DNA of 64,000 nucleotides from Xanthomonas sp. 3793 (lineage in GTDB: Bacteria; Pseudomonadota; Gammaproteobacteria; Xanthomonadales; Xanthomonadaceae). Of this stretch, positions 34,356 to 43,534 are shown in pieces. Made by a program: the position numbers and the translations under genes. Location: contig NZ_JANTYU010000005.1 of assembly GCF_024806835.1 (NCBI RefSeq), forward strand, positions 241,959 to 305,958. Reading direction: 5' to 3'. How positions within the stretch are numbered: position 1 is the stretch's first letter; each line of letters begins with the position of its first letter. The notes under the pieces are model-generated. The model ran no database searches. It saw nothing but the letters and a program-made list of their open reading frames with translations, and was not told where the DNA came from.

Positions 34356-36202
34356 CGTGCCACCTCGTTGCGTTCGGTGGTGCGCAACACGGTTTCGGTA
34401 AAGGAATTCACCGAAACGTAGCGCGCAAAGAAGTGCCGCAGTACCGAAGCCAGCAGAAACGCACCGCTGCCTTCGAAGGCTGCGTCTTCGCAGGTGAGCG
34501 TGATCTCCAGGCCGCGACCGAAGGTGATCGGGCCGGGCACCGGAATGCGCCGCACGATCGGCGTGCCGGTAACCTGCTTGACCCCTTCGATCTGCCGCTG
34601 CGCCGAGGCATCGAACGGGTCGCAGTACAGGGTGAGGATCTCGCGCAGCGCCGCCGCACCGTTGGGTCCATCTTCGAACAGCGACAGGTAATTGAGCTGC
34701 AACTGGCTGAGCAGGCGCCACGCGGTCTGCCCGTCGGACACCGCCGGGCGCGGCTTGGTCGGCCCGGCCACGCAGCGCACGCTGCGCACCGGCACACCGC
34801 TGTCCATGCTGAAGTCGGTAGTGCCCTTGCCCACCGGCATGTGCAACGGCAGGTCGCGGTTGCTGCACCACAGCTGCAGCCCGAGCTGACGCAGGTTGCT
34901 GGCGCGGGCCTGGTCGTTGGCATCGACCAGGCTGACGAACACCTCGCTGCCTACGTAGCTGGAGCGCGCGCCATCGCGGCGTTGCCGCGCCGACAGCAGC
35001 CGTGGCTCGCGACGCATGCTGTAGAACGCGCCATGCCGCGCATGCCACGTGCGTGCATCGCCGCCATAGAACGCGGTGAAGCGTTGTTCCGGCTCCTGGC
35101 GGTCGCCGAAGCCTTCCACCTCGCCCAGATGATGGATCTCGAAATCCATCGGCCGGGTGCGATCGGCCAGCACATGATATTCGTGCTGGCCGGCCTGCAG
35201 ATGGATGCGATCGGCGCGGCGTTCGAACAGGTTGATGGCCGGCGTGCAGAACAGGGTGAAGTGTTCGGCGCTCACTGCGGCGGCCAGGCTGGGCACGCTG
35301 CGCGACAGCAGAATCACCACCTCGAAACTGGCGCCGTGCAGGCGACGCAACGCAGCGCGCAAACCGGTGAGTTCGGCAAACAGGAAGCGCTCCGGGCACG
35401 CGAAGTATTCCTGCAGCAAGCGGTAGCCACTGAAGGAGCGTCCGTCGTACGGAATCAGGCTGTCTTCGTCGGCATAGCCGCGCATCTGTAACGCGTCGTC
35501 GCCTTGCAGCGTTTGCAGTGGCGCGCCCTGCGCATCGCTGCCGCGCACCAGCACGGCGCTGGTGTCGGCATGCAGTTGTTCGTACAGCCGCTTGGGCAGG
35601 CCATCGGCACCGGCCAGGAACAGCGGCAACCGGTCCAGCGCCAGGCCTTGGGTCTGGGCACCGCCCACCAGCTCGAAACGCAAGCGGATGCCGGCGCGCA
35701 CGTTGCGCCCGGGCGGTAACGCGACGCCTGCCGCCGCCAACGCGGCCGGCGATTCCAGGTACTTGGCTTCGGCCAGCTGCAGCGGCCACAGCGTCACCGC
35801 ATGCGCGGTGCGAAATTCGCAGGCGGTGCGCTCACCGGCGCCGATCAGGCTGCGCAGTGCGCTATGGCGCGGCACGCTGACACCGGCGCTCAGGCCGCTG
35901 TCTTTCAGGTCCGGCTGCAACTGCACCACCGCCATCGATGGCAGCGGCGCCAGGTAGTGCGGGTAGACCATTTCCAGCAAGTGCTGGGTGAAGACCGGGT
36001 ACTGCGCGTCCAGCTTGAGTTGCACGCGCGCAGCCAAAAACGCAAACCCTTCGAGCAGGCGCTCCACATACGGGTCGGCGCATTCGAACGCATCCAGCCC
36101 CAGCCGCCCGGCGATCTTGGGATACTCGCGCGCAAACTCGGCGCCCATGTCGCGCACGTGCTGCAATTCGCGGGTGTAGTACGGGAGCAGGCGCGGGTCC
36201 AT
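34319..36202 (-). CDS. tssF: T6SS baseplate protein TssF
   Basis: A 627-residue TssF (VasA family), the largest baseplate wedge subunit. It starts MDPRLLPYYTRELQHVRD with the typical EFAREYPKIAGRLGLD and DPYVERLLEGFAFLAARVQL blocks, and later LPLHMPVGKGTTDFSMD. Length is normal. It begins 4 nt after tssE and overlaps tssG by 37 nt, in the order tssE-F-G-H also seen in the Pseudomonas H1-type locus. Confidence 0.95.
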   Translation of the reverse strand: MDPRLLPYYTRELQHVRDMGAEFAREYPKIAGRLGLDAFECADPYVERLLEGFAFLAARVQLKLDAQYPVFTQHLLEMVYPHYLAPLPSMAVVQLQPDLKDSGLSAGVSVPRHSALRSLIGAGERTACEFRTAHAVTLWPLQLAEAKYLESPAALAAAGVALPPGRNVRAGIRLRFELVGGAQTQGLALDRLPLFLAGADGLPKRLYEQLHADTSAVLVRGSDAQGAPLQTLQGDDALQMRGYADEDSLIPYDGRSFSGYRLLQEYFACPERFLFAELTGLRAALRRLHGASFEVVILLSRSVPSLAAAVSAEHFTLFCTPAINLFERRADRIHLQAGQHEYHVLADRTRPMDFEIHHLGEVEGFGDRQEPEQRFTAFYGGDARTWHARHGAFYSMRREPRLLSARQRRDGARSSYVGSEVFVSLVDANDQARASNLRQLGLQLWCSNRDLPLHMPVGKGTTDFSMDSGVPVRSVRCVAGPTKPRPAVSDGQTAWRLLSQLQLNYLSLFEDGPNGAAALREILTLYCDPFDASAQRQIEGVKQVTGTPIVRRIPVPGPITFGRGLEITLTCEDAAFEGSGAFLLASVLRHFFARYVSVNSFTETVLRTTERNEVARWPAQPGSRPRL

Positions 36203-36206
36203 GGGA

Positions 36207-36710
36207 TCAGCCGTGGCCCTCCATCACTTCAAGCCGGCCGGTTTCCAGGTCCAGTGCGGTCTTCAGATACAGGTTCAACGGCAGCGGCTGCGCCCACATC
36301 TCCGATTGAATGGTGAACAGCAGCGAGCGCTTGTCCATGCGCGCGGTGTCGGCATGCACGCTTACGCGCAAGGTGTCGGCGATCAGGCGTGGCTCGAAGG
36401 CCAGGATGGCGTCGCGAATGCGCTGCTGCAGCGCGGCCGCATCGATCCCGGACACGGCTGCGCCGGCCAGATCCGGGATGCCGAAGTTGAGCACCGAGCG
36501 ACGGATCTGCGGATGCGCGTCCAGCGGCCGGCTGGTTTCCAGATTGACCGCGTTCAACAGCCACGACAGATCGCGGATCACGCACTCGCGCAGACGTGTG
36601 GCCGAGATCACGCGTTGCTCGCGGCTCTCTTCGCGCTGGCTGGGTGCGGCATCGGTGAGCCGGTCCAGCAACGAGGGCTGCAGGCGTTCGGTGGTGGTGA
36701 GCTCGGCCAT
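36207..36710 (-). CDS. tssE: T6SS baseplate protein TssE (gp25-like)
   Basis: A 167-residue gp25-like protein that joins the baseplate and starts sheath assembly. The core has LQPSLLDRLTDA, RDLSWLLNAVNLETSRPL, SVLNFGIPDLAG and EPRLIADTLRVSV. ATG 36710 is selected because it follows tagJ by 5 nt and gives the family length; an upstream extension falls in tagJ coding sequence in another frame. The gene ends 4 nt before tssF. Confidence 0.92.
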   Translation of the reverse strand: MAELTTTERLQPSLLDRLTDAAPSQREESREQRVISATRLRECVIRDLSWLLNAVNLETSRPLDAHPQIRRSVLNFGIPDLAGAAVSGIDAAALQQRIRDAILAFEPRLIADTLRVSVHADTARMDKRSLLFTIQSEMWAQPLPLNLYLKTALDLETGRLEVMEGHG

Positions 36711-36715
36711 GACGA

Positions 36716-37510
36716 TCAATACGCGTCGAACTGCAGCTCGCGCACCTCGAGCAGCGCAACCTCGCGCGACTCGGTGCCGAGCATACGTTGGCCCAGGCCG
36801 ATTTCGCCTTGCGCACCTTCGGTCCATTCGGTGCGGCGCGCCAGTTGCAGCTCGCCCGCATCCAGATGTTCGCTACCGGGATATCGCACCGGCATATACC
36901 CAAATGCCTGGCCGCCATTGCGCCACAGCACGCTCACCGGCGCCCACACGGTGTCGCGCAGGTCCACCGGCGCTTCGAAGCGCAGCTGATGGATGTGCTG
37001 CAACGGTGCCCAGGCATAGCCGCTGTCGAGCATCAGTTCGATACATGGCCCGAAGCGTGCATCGGCATCGGACAGCCATTCGAAGCGCTCGCCATCGAGC
37101 ACGCCCGCGCTTGCCGGTGCCAGTTCGAAGGCATGCGCACGCAACGCGTTCGCCTGCGCGCCATGGCCTTGCGCCGATAGCCGCAGCGCCTGCAGATGCA
37201 ATGCCAGCCACTCGGCCGGCTCGCCGATCACGTGCGGCAATTGGGTGCCGGCAAACACCTGCGCCCGTGTCTGTTCGCCCTGCAGCACGGTGAGATACGT
37301 CTGCACCAGCGGCTGGGTGGTGCCATCCAGCTCGCCGCAGGCACGCAACTGGTCGGCCGCACGCGACCATTGGCCCAGCACGGCCAGCAACTGAAACAGG
37401 AACACGCGCTGCGCAGCATCGGCCGGTTGCCGACGTACCTGCTGCACCAGCTGTTGCAATGCCTGCGCCGGCTCGCCGCGGGCAAGCAGGGTCTGTGCGG
37501 TGGCATCCAT
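36716..37510 (-). CDS. tagJ: T6SS accessory protein TagJ (ImpE family)
   Basis: A 264-residue ImpE-family protein. The first part is TPR-like (ARGEPAQALQQLVQQVRRQP, AAQRVFLFQLLAVLGQWSRA), and the conserved C-terminal part contains RFEWLSDADARFGPCIELML and DLRDTVWAPVSVLWRNGG. In the P. aeruginosa H1 system TagJ binds the sheath and the ClpV N-terminus and is not strictly essential. ATG 37510 gives the family start. It lies between hcp, after a 208-nt gap, and tssE, which follows at 5 nt. Confidence 0.9.
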   Translation of the reverse strand: MDATAQTLLARGEPAQALQQLVQQVRRQPADAAQRVFLFQLLAVLGQWSRAADQLRACGELDGTTQPLVQTYLTVLQGEQTRAQVFAGTQLPHVIGEPAEWLALHLQALRLSAQGHGAQANALRAHAFELAPASAGVLDGERFEWLSDADARFGPCIELMLDSGYAWAPLQHIHQLRFEAPVDLRDTVWAPVSVLWRNGGQAFGYMPVRYPGSEHLDAGELQLARRTEWTEGAQGEIGLGQRMLGTESREVALLEVRELQFDAY

Positions 37511-37718
37511 CGCGCGTGTCCTTGTCGAAGAAGGTGGCGGTGTCATCGTCGACACCGCCGGTGATTGCATTGCAGGCATCGGGTACAGCAGCACACCCTC
37601 GCGCGCGGTTGCCGGAGAACCGAGGGCGACGCGATGCAGCCGGCATGAACGCGTGGCGCATGCCGATCTCCCATCCGCTTCGCCATCCGGCGATCGCGCA
37701 CGCGGTCTGCGTGGCGCG

Positions 37719-38222
37719 TTATGCCTTGGCGACGCCCTGGATGTCGTAAGTGAATTCCTTCGCCCCGCCCTGCGCCGTGCCCTTGTCGTCCTGCGGCTGG
37801 AAGCCGTACTTGAACTTGCCGAAGTGCAGCGTCACGTTTTCGGTCAGCCGATCTTCGCCACCGGAGCCGCCGGTGGACAGCGAGGTGATCAGCACGCCTT
37901 CGCTCAGCTCCAGCGTAAGGAAGTCGCTCTGCTCGCCGGTGGCGTTGGTGACGTATAGCCAGGCGTTTTCCACGCGTGCACCGGTGCACACTGCATCCAG
38001 CAGCGCGTTGGAGCAGCCGTCCACGTACTTGGTGATGGAAATGTCCTGCACGTGCGCCTTGCCGCCGCTGGCCGAACCGCCGCCGGTATGCAGGTCGCCG
38101 GAATTGCTCGCGCCCCACGACCACGCCAGGATCGGGATCTCGCCCTTGTGCTTCTTGTGGTTGGACGCGCCTTCGATCTTGACCTTGCCGCTGCCGAACT
38201 TGATGTGCATGTCGAACGCCAT
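37719..38222 (-). CDS. hcp: T6SS inner-tube protein Hcp (TssD)
   Basis: A 167-residue Hcp whose hexameric rings stack into the inner tube inside the TssB/C sheath. It begins AFDMHIKFGSGKVKIEG and contains HKGEIPILAWSWGAS, DISITKYVDGCSNALLDAV and FGKFKYGFQPQDDKG, all typical. There is no C-terminal effector extension. It lies 83 nt after tssC and 208 nt before tagJ; the larger gaps around it are common for the abundantly expressed tube protein. Confidence 0.96.
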   Translation of the reverse strand: MAFDMHIKFGSGKVKIEGASNHKKHKGEIPILAWSWGASNSGDLHTGGGSASGGKAHVQDISITKYVDGCSNALLDAVCTGARVENAWLYVTNATGEQSDFLTLELSEGVLITSLSTGGSGGEDRLTENVTLHFGKFKYGFQPQDDKGTAQGGAKEFTYDIQGVAKA

Positions 38223-38305
38223 GGAACTGCTCCTTCAATGAAAGTGACAACACAGGGGTGGCGCAACGCGCAGTGGCGTCGTGCCCGTGACGCGAATGCG
38301 TCGGA

Positions 38306-39799
38306 TCAGGCCTTGGCGGCCGAGGGCAGGCGCGAGACCAACCGCAGCGACACGGTCAGGCCCTCCAGCTGGTAATGCGGCTTGAGGAAGAACTTGGAGC
38401 TGTAATAGCCCGGTGCGCCTTCCACCTCTTCCACCACCACTTCGGCAGCAGCCAGCGGCTTGCGTGCCTTGGTTTCTTCGCTGGAGTTGGACGGGTCGCC
38501 ATCGATGTACTGGGTCACCCAACGCGTCAGCCAGCTCTGCATCTGCTCGCGGTCGGAGAACGAACCGATCTTGTCGCGCACGATGCACTTGAGGTAATGC
38601 GCAAACCGGCAGCACGCAAACATGTACGGCAGACGCGCCCCCAGTGCGGCATTGGCGGTGGCATCCGGGTCGTCGTATTCGTCGGGCTTGTTCAAGGACT
38701 GCGCGCTGATGAAGGCGGCCATGTCCGAGTTCTTGCGATGCACCAGCGGCATCAGGCCCATCTTGTCCAGCTCGGCCGAACGGCGGTCGGTGATCGCCAC
38801 TTCGGTCGGGCACTTCATGTCCACACCACCGTCGTCGGTGGGGAAGGTATGCGTGGGCAAGCCTTCCACCGCACCGCCGGATTCGATGCCGCGAATGCGC
38901 GAGCACCAGCCGTACTGCTTGAACGAGCGGTTGATGTTCACCGCCATCGCATAGGCCGCGTTTTGCCAGGTGTATTTGCCGGAATCGGCGCCGGTGGTGT
39001 CTTCTTCGAAATCGAACTCGTCCAACGGGCTGGTGGACGCGCCGTAGGGCAGGCGCGAGAGCGTGCGCGGCATCGCCAGACCTATGTACTTGGAGTCTTC
39101 GGACTCGCGCAGCGAGCGCCATGCGGCGTAATCGGGCGTGGAAAAGATCTTGGCCAGATCGCGCGGGTTGGACAGCTCGTTCCAGTTGTCCATGCCCATC
39201 AGTTTGGGCGCGGCTGCGGCAATGAACGGGGCATGCGCGGCCGCGGCAACCTGTGCGATGCCGTTGAGCAGCTCCACATCCGGGGGGCTCTGGTCGAAGT
39301 AGTAATCGCCGACCAGACAGCCATACGGCTCGCCGCCGAGCTGACCGTATTCCTGCTCGTAGACCTTCTTGAAGATCGGGCTCTGGTCCCAGGCGGTGCC
39401 CTTGTAGCGCTTGAGCACCTTGCCCAGTTCCTTCTTGCTGATGTTCAGCACGCGGATCTTGAGCTGCTGGTCGGTCTCGGTGTTATTGACCAGGTAATGC
39501 AGGCCGCGCCAGGCGCCTTCCAGCTGCTGCAGATCGGCGTGATGCAGGATCTGGTTGAGCTGCTGGGTGAGCGTGCGGTCGATCTCCGCGATATAGGCCT
39601 TGATGGTTTGCGAGACGTCTTCGCTGACCACATCGCTGCGGTTGAGCACCTGCTCGGCGAGCGTGCGTACCGCCGCTTCCACTTCTTCCTTGGCGCGTTC
39701 GCTCTTGGGGCGGAACTCGCGATTGAGCAGCGCGGCAAAATCGCCCTGCTCGCTGGTTTCGGTACTGCTGCTGGCCAGTGCGGCTTCGGTGGCGGACAT
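38306..39799 (-). CDS. tssC: T6SS sheath protein TssC (VipB)
   Basis: A 497-residue large sheath subunit. Family blocks include DFAALLNREFRPKSERAKEE, LEGAWRGLHYLVNNTETDQQ, FKKVYEQEYGQLGGEPYGCL, VGDYYFD and LPYMFACCRFAHYLK. ATG 39799 gives the usual start; the upstream extension lies in tssB out of frame. Four bases separate it from tssB, consistent with equal production of both subunits. Confidence 0.96.
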   Translation of the reverse strand: MSATEAALASSSTETSEQGDFAALLNREFRPKSERAKEEVEAAVRTLAEQVLNRSDVVSEDVSQTIKAYIAEIDRTLTQQLNQILHHADLQQLEGAWRGLHYLVNNTETDQQLKIRVLNISKKELGKVLKRYKGTAWDQSPIFKKVYEQEYGQLGGEPYGCLVGDYYFDQSPPDVELLNGIAQVAAAAHAPFIAAAAPKLMGMDNWNELSNPRDLAKIFSTPDYAAWRSLRESEDSKYIGLAMPRTLSRLPYGASTSPLDEFDFEEDTTGADSGKYTWQNAAYAMAVNINRSFKQYGWCSRIRGIESGGAVEGLPTHTFPTDDGGVDMKCPTEVAITDRRSAELDKMGLMPLVHRKNSDMAAFISAQSLNKPDEYDDPDATANAALGARLPYMFACCRFAHYLKCIVRDKIGSFSDREQMQSWLTRWVTQYIDGDPSNSSEETKARKPLAAAEVVVEEVEGAPGYYSSKFFLKPHYQLEGLTVSLRLVSRLPSAAKA

Positions 39800-39803
39800 G
39801 GCG

Positions 39804-40313
39804 TCAGGCTCCTTCCGGCTCGGAGGCCGGCTTGGCCGCCGATACCAGCGACTGCAGCAATGCCGGGTCGCGGATGGCATTGGCAATCAACTGCTCTGCG
39901 CCGGCCTTGCCGTCCATATAGGTGTCCAGGTTGGCCAGCTGCGTGCGTGCCTCGAGCAACTTGGCCAGCGGCGCGACCTTGCGCGCAATGGCGGCCGGCG
40001 AAAAGTCGTCCATGCTTTCGAAGGTGATATCCACCGCCAGCTCGCCTTCGCCGGTGAGCGTATTGGGCACCTTGAACTGCGCGCGCGGGCGCATCGACTG
40101 CAGGCGGCTGTCGAAATTGTCGACATCGATCTCCAATGCCTTGCGCTCGTCCAGCGACGGCAGCTCGCCGGCGTTGGCGCCGGACAGGTCCGACATCACG
40201 CCCATCACGAACGGAATTTGCACCTTCTTCTGCGCGCCGTAGACCTCCACGTCGTATTCGATCTGCACGCGTGGCGCCCGGTTGCGGGCGATGAACTTCT
40301 GACTGCTGGCCAT
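39804..40313 (-). CDS. tssB: T6SS sheath protein TssB (VipA)
   Basis: A 169-residue small sheath subunit. It shows the family signature YGAQKKVQIPFVMGVMSDLS and RKALEIDVDNFDSRLQSMRP. It heads the tssB-C-hcp-tagJ-E-F-G-H operon and faces an AraC-type regulator gene across a 355-nt divergent promoter region. ATG 40313 fits the family start. Confidence 0.96.
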   Translation of the reverse strand: MASSQKFIARNRAPRVQIEYDVEVYGAQKKVQIPFVMGVMSDLSGANAGELPSLDERKALEIDVDNFDSRLQSMRPRAQFKVPNTLTGEGELAVDITFESMDDFSPAAIARKVAPLAKLLEARTQLANLDTYMDGKAGAEQLIANAIRDPALLQSLVSAAKPASEPEGA

Positions 40314-40668
40314 GCCTGATCTCCGATTGAGCTTGCCCGTTGCGCCAACGTGCGGGGCACGTGCGCTGTCTTGTGGCCTGGATATCGCCGGCCCGGCCGA
40401 TCGCCTGGAGCCTGCGTGCGACGCCGGTGCTGCGGGCCTGCCCGCAACTGCCGCACCACGCGGACCCAAGCGACAGGCCGTGCGATGACGCCTCTTCAGC
40501 GTTGCGGCGAGTCTAGGAATGCCCTTGCACGCTCACCCGACAAATCGTCTCAATCGTGCCGATGCGTGATGCGCGGCCGACTTCGTGAAAGAAACGTGAT
40601 GGGTTGGCAATGCTTTTTTCGGTTGATCAAAGGACAGGCCCCGGGGAGTGGGCCGCAGGCAGTACCGC
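40314..40668. promoter_or_regulatory. Divergent promoter region between tssB and the AraC-type gene
   Basis: These 355 nt contain no gene. They must carry the tssB operon promoter and the promoter of the regulator at 40669. It is the natural binding region for that regulator and a candidate target of EcfK. I could not assign boxes by eye. Confidence 0.5.
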
Positions 40669-41262
40669 ATGAGCATCAGCTACTACAGCGCCATCGTTCC
40701 GCAAGCGTCCTCGACCATGGAGGCGCATGCGCCGCTGATGATCGATCTGCTGGCCTATATCGAGCAGCACATCGGCGAGGCCGAGCTCGGCACCGAGTCG
40801 TTGCAACAGGCGTTCGCGCTGTCGCGCGCGTCGTTGTATCGGCTGTTCCAGTCGCGTGGCGGCGTGGCCAGCTATATCCGCGAGCAGCGCCTGTGCACGG
40901 CGCACCGTTATCTGCAGGCGTATCCGGAGTGCAGCCTGACCTGGCTGCTGTACGAAATGGGGTTTGCCTCGGAGCGGCAGTTCCAGCGCGCCTTCCAGCA
41001 ACGCTTCGGCATGCCGCCGATGCAGTGGCGCCGCCAATGCCGTGCCACGCCGCACGCACCGGCACCGCGCCGCGGCCACTACATGCCGATGTGGCGCTTC
41101 ATGCGCGAACTGAACCACGAGGTGCTGCCCGAGCGCGCATCGCTGCGCAATGGTGTGCTCACGCCCACCGCAGGCTCGCCGCTGGTGCATGCCGAAGCGC
41201 TGCGCCGGCTCGCCCGGCCGGCGCCACGCTTTGCCGCGCAGCTGGAACCGCTGGAGGGCTGA
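40669..41262 (+). CDS. AraC-type HTH transcriptional regulator at the T6SS border
   Basis: A 197-residue regulator with an AraC-type double helix-turn-helix at about residues 20-125 (LSRASLYRLFQSRGGVASYI and LTWLLYEMGFASERQFQRAF). Unusually, the DNA-binding domain is N-terminal, followed by a short tail of about 70 residues instead of a large sensor domain. Such AraC genes flank several Xanthomonas T6SS clusters. It is transcribed divergently from tssB and could control it. ATG 40669 is used; an in-frame GTG at 40648 would add seven residues. Confidence 0.82.
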   Translation: MSISYYSAIVPQASSTMEAHAPLMIDLLAYIEQHIGEAELGTESLQQAFALSRASLYRLFQSRGGVASYIREQRLCTAHRYLQAYPECSLTWLLYEMGFASERQFQRAFQQRFGMPPMQWRRQCRATPHAPAPRRGHYMPMWRFMRELNHEVLPERASLRNGVLTPTAGSPLVHAEALRRLARPAPRFAAQLEPLEG

Positions 41263-41276
41263 GCGCAGTGGTTTGC

Positions 41277-41941
41277 GTAGGAGCGCACCTGGGCGCGATG
41301 CGGCATTCCCGGTAGCGCCACGTCGCGCCCGGGTACGCTCCTACAACCACGCGTATGGATCAGACCGCGCACCTGCTGATCGCGGTCCTGCCTACTTCGT
41401 GTACACCGCAAGCCCTGGACGCTGCGTAGGAGCGCACCTGGGCGCGATACGGCATTCCCGGTAACGCCACGTCGCGCCCGGGTACGCTCCTACAACCACT
41501 CGTATGGATCAGACCGCGCACCTGCTGATCGCGGTCCTGCCTACTTCGTGTATACAGCAAGCCCTGGACGCTGCGTAGGAGCGCACCTGGGCGCGATACG
41601 GCATTCCCGGTAACGCCACATCGCGCCCGGGTGCGCTCCTACAACCACGCGTATGGATCAGACCGCGCACCTGCTGATCGCGGTCCTGCCTACTTCGTGC
41701 ACACCGCAAAGCCTGGACGCTGCGTAGGAGCGCACCCGGGCGCGATACGGCATTCCCGGTAACGCCACGTCGCGCCCGGGTGCGCTCCTACAACCACGCG
41801 TATGGATCAGACCGCCCACCTGCTGATCGCGGTCCTGCCTCCTTCGTGTACACCGCAAGCCCTGGACGCTACGTAGGAGCGCACCTGGGCGCGATACGGC
41901 ATTCCCGGTAACGCCATATCGCGCCCGGGTACGCTCCTGCA
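41277..41941. repeat. 149-bp tandem repeat array, about 4.5 units
   Basis: Units start at 41277, 41426, 41575, 41724 and 41873 with an exact 149-nt period; the fifth is partial. Copies differ at only scattered bases. Each begins GTAGGAGCGCACC and contains a hairpin closing with CGCTCCTAC, then a spacer with a conserved CCTGCTGATCGCGGTCCTGC block. The 61 nt after the array, up to the universal stress gene, are non-coding. Short frames across it are not genes. Confidence 0.93.
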
Positions 41942-42002
41942 TGAAACAACGCGATGGGTCGCCTGCGTACCTGCTCATCAACGCGTTCGTACCACGTCGG
42001 CC

Positions 42003-42449
42003 TCAGCGAATTACCAGGACCGGAATCGTGCTGTGCGTGAGCACTTCCACCGTCTGGCTACCGAGCAGCATGCGGCGCACGCCACGTCGCCCATGCGAGG
42101 TCATGATGATCAGATCGCTTTTGCATTCTTCGGCGGTCTGCACGATGCCTTCTGCCGCGAAGCGGTCCAGCACATGCCGTGACGTGGCCTTGATATTGGC
42201 GGCTGCCGCCAGTTCCAGCGCAGGACGCAGGATCTTCTCGGCAGCGGCTTCGCGCTCGGTGCGGTATTCCGGACTCGCCTCGTACCCCACGCTCCAACCC
42301 ATCGCGTCATACATGCCCATCGCCCACGGCTCGGACACGGTGACGATGTCGACCTTGGCACCGGTGGCCTTGGCCAGTTCCAGCCCTTGAAACAAGCCGC
42401 GATGCGACAACTCGGATGCATCGATGGCGATGAGAATACGTTTGTACAT
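42003..42449 (-). CDS. Universal stress protein, UspA family
   Basis: A 148-residue Usp with the N-terminal strand YKRILIAIDASELSHRGL and the ATP-binding signature SHGRRGVRRMLLGSQTVEVL near the C-terminus, so it is probably of the nucleotide-binding subgroup. ATG 42449 has a strong GGAGGT ribosome site; longer upstream starts lack one. A perfect FNR/ANR-type box lies 78 nt upstream of the start, which suggests induction under low oxygen or by a CRP/FNR-family regulator. It stands alone as a transcription unit. Confidence 0.92.
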   Translation of the reverse strand: MYKRILIAIDASELSHRGLFQGLELAKATGAKVDIVTVSEPWAMGMYDAMGWSVGYEASPEYRTEREAAAEKILRPALELAAAANIKATSRHVLDRFAAEGIVQTAEECKSDLIIMTSHGRRGVRRMLLGSQTVEVLTHSTIPVLVIR

Positions 42450-42526
42450 GGTGACCTCCTGCAAAGATGGCATTGCTGCCGTTTGTGGTGCCGGACTCAC
42501 GGTGACAGGCGCTGGTGCTGGTTGCC

Positions 42527-42540
42527 TTGATGTAGATCAA
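42527..42540. promoter_or_regulatory. FNR/ANR-type palindromic operator upstream of the Usp gene
   Basis: The sequence TTGATGTAGATCAA matches the FNR consensus TTGAT-N4-ATCAA perfectly. It is 78 nt upstream of the universal stress gene start, a spacing that allows a class II (-41.5) promoter. The only other nearby gene end is the acetyltransferase stop, so the Usp gene is the target. Confidence 0.7.
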
Positions 42541-42637
42541 TGCTGCAAAGGCTGGCGTGGCACTTAATGTTGTTCTGCTACGACGTGCACTGCATGCAAG
42601 GCCGATCACAGCGCATGCAGCGCGTCGCTCAATCCGC

Positions 42638-43219
42638 TCAATCCGTCGCCGCGGCATCCGGATCGGGCCGCATCCCTCGCAAACGCGCGGGGTTGCCCAC
42701 TGCCGTCGCACCCGCCGGCACGTCGCGGGTGACCACCGCACCGGCGCCGATCAATGCATCGTCGCCAATGCTCACGCCCGGCAAGATGATGGCCCCGCCA
42801 CCGATCCACACGTTGCGCCCGATGCGGATCGGCCTCCCGAATTCCAGGCCGCTGGCACGCCCCACGGCATCACGCGGGTGATCGGCAGCGTAGATCTGCA
42901 CACCGGGGCCGATCTGCGTGCCGTCGCCAATGCTCACCTCGCAGATATCCAGGATCACGCAGTTGAAGTTGAGGAACACGCCCGCACCCAGGCGGATGTT
43001 GTAGCCGTAGTCGCAATGAAACGGCGCACGAATCACCGCACCTTCGCCCACCTCGGCCAGGCGATCCTGCAACAATGCATGTCGCTGTGCCGCCGTCTGC
43101 ACTACAGCCGCGTTGTAGCGCAGCATCCACTCGGCCGCGGCCGCTTGATCGGCCTGCAGCTGCGCGTCGGTAGCGCTGTACAGTTCGCCTGCCAGCATCT
43201 TCTGTTTTTCCGTCTGCAT
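42638..43219 (-). CDS. Maltose/galactoside O-acetyltransferase-like protein (left-handed beta-helix)
   Basis: A 193-residue sugar O-acetyltransferase. The Mac domain starts TEKQKMLAGELYSATDAQL. The hexapeptide-repeat helix follows, with IRLGAGVFLNFNCVILD, IGDGTQIGPGVQIY and IRIGRNVWIGGGAIILPGVS. It is expected to transfer acetyl from acetyl-CoA to a sugar. ATG 43219 places the Mac domain at the N-terminus; ATG 43261 is a possible alternative. Confidence 0.88.
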   Translation of the reverse strand: MQTEKQKMLAGELYSATDAQLQADQAAAAEWMLRYNAAVVQTAAQRHALLQDRLAEVGEGAVIRAPFHCDYGYNIRLGAGVFLNFNCVILDICEVSIGDGTQIGPGVQIYAADHPRDAVGRASGLEFGRPIRIGRNVWIGGGAIILPGVSIGDDALIGAGAVVTRDVPAGATAVGNPARLRGMRPDPDAAATD

Positions 43220-43534
43220 GCCGTCACGTACCTGTGCAATCAAGTGACGCCAGGGTGGCATGGATGCATCATCGCGCGCATCGAGCGATGCACAAATTGT
43301 CCTGGTGACCGGGCCATAGCGGCTCACAGAACGTCGTGATCGGTCGACGAATGGAGGCTACTGGCGCATCAAACACCAGAGTGGAACGGCCAATGCAGAT
43401 TTTGAACACCGACCGCATCGACTTGGCGGCTGTGTCGCCATTTTTTGCTTGCCGCACACATTGCGATGCCGTTGTGCCAACATCGATATTCCTGACCATG
43501 CCATTCAGGCACGGCCACGCTCACGGATGACGCC
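43220..43534. other. Divergent intergenic region
   Basis: A 315-nt spacer between the acetyltransferase and a plus-strand small gene. It should hold both promoters. No operator or hairpin was identified. Confidence 0.4.

Noticed and set aside
41277..41941. Possible coding repeats or small peptides in the 149-bp array
   Set aside because: 149 is not a multiple of three, so each copy shifts frame; stops occur in every copy and no ribosome site precedes them.
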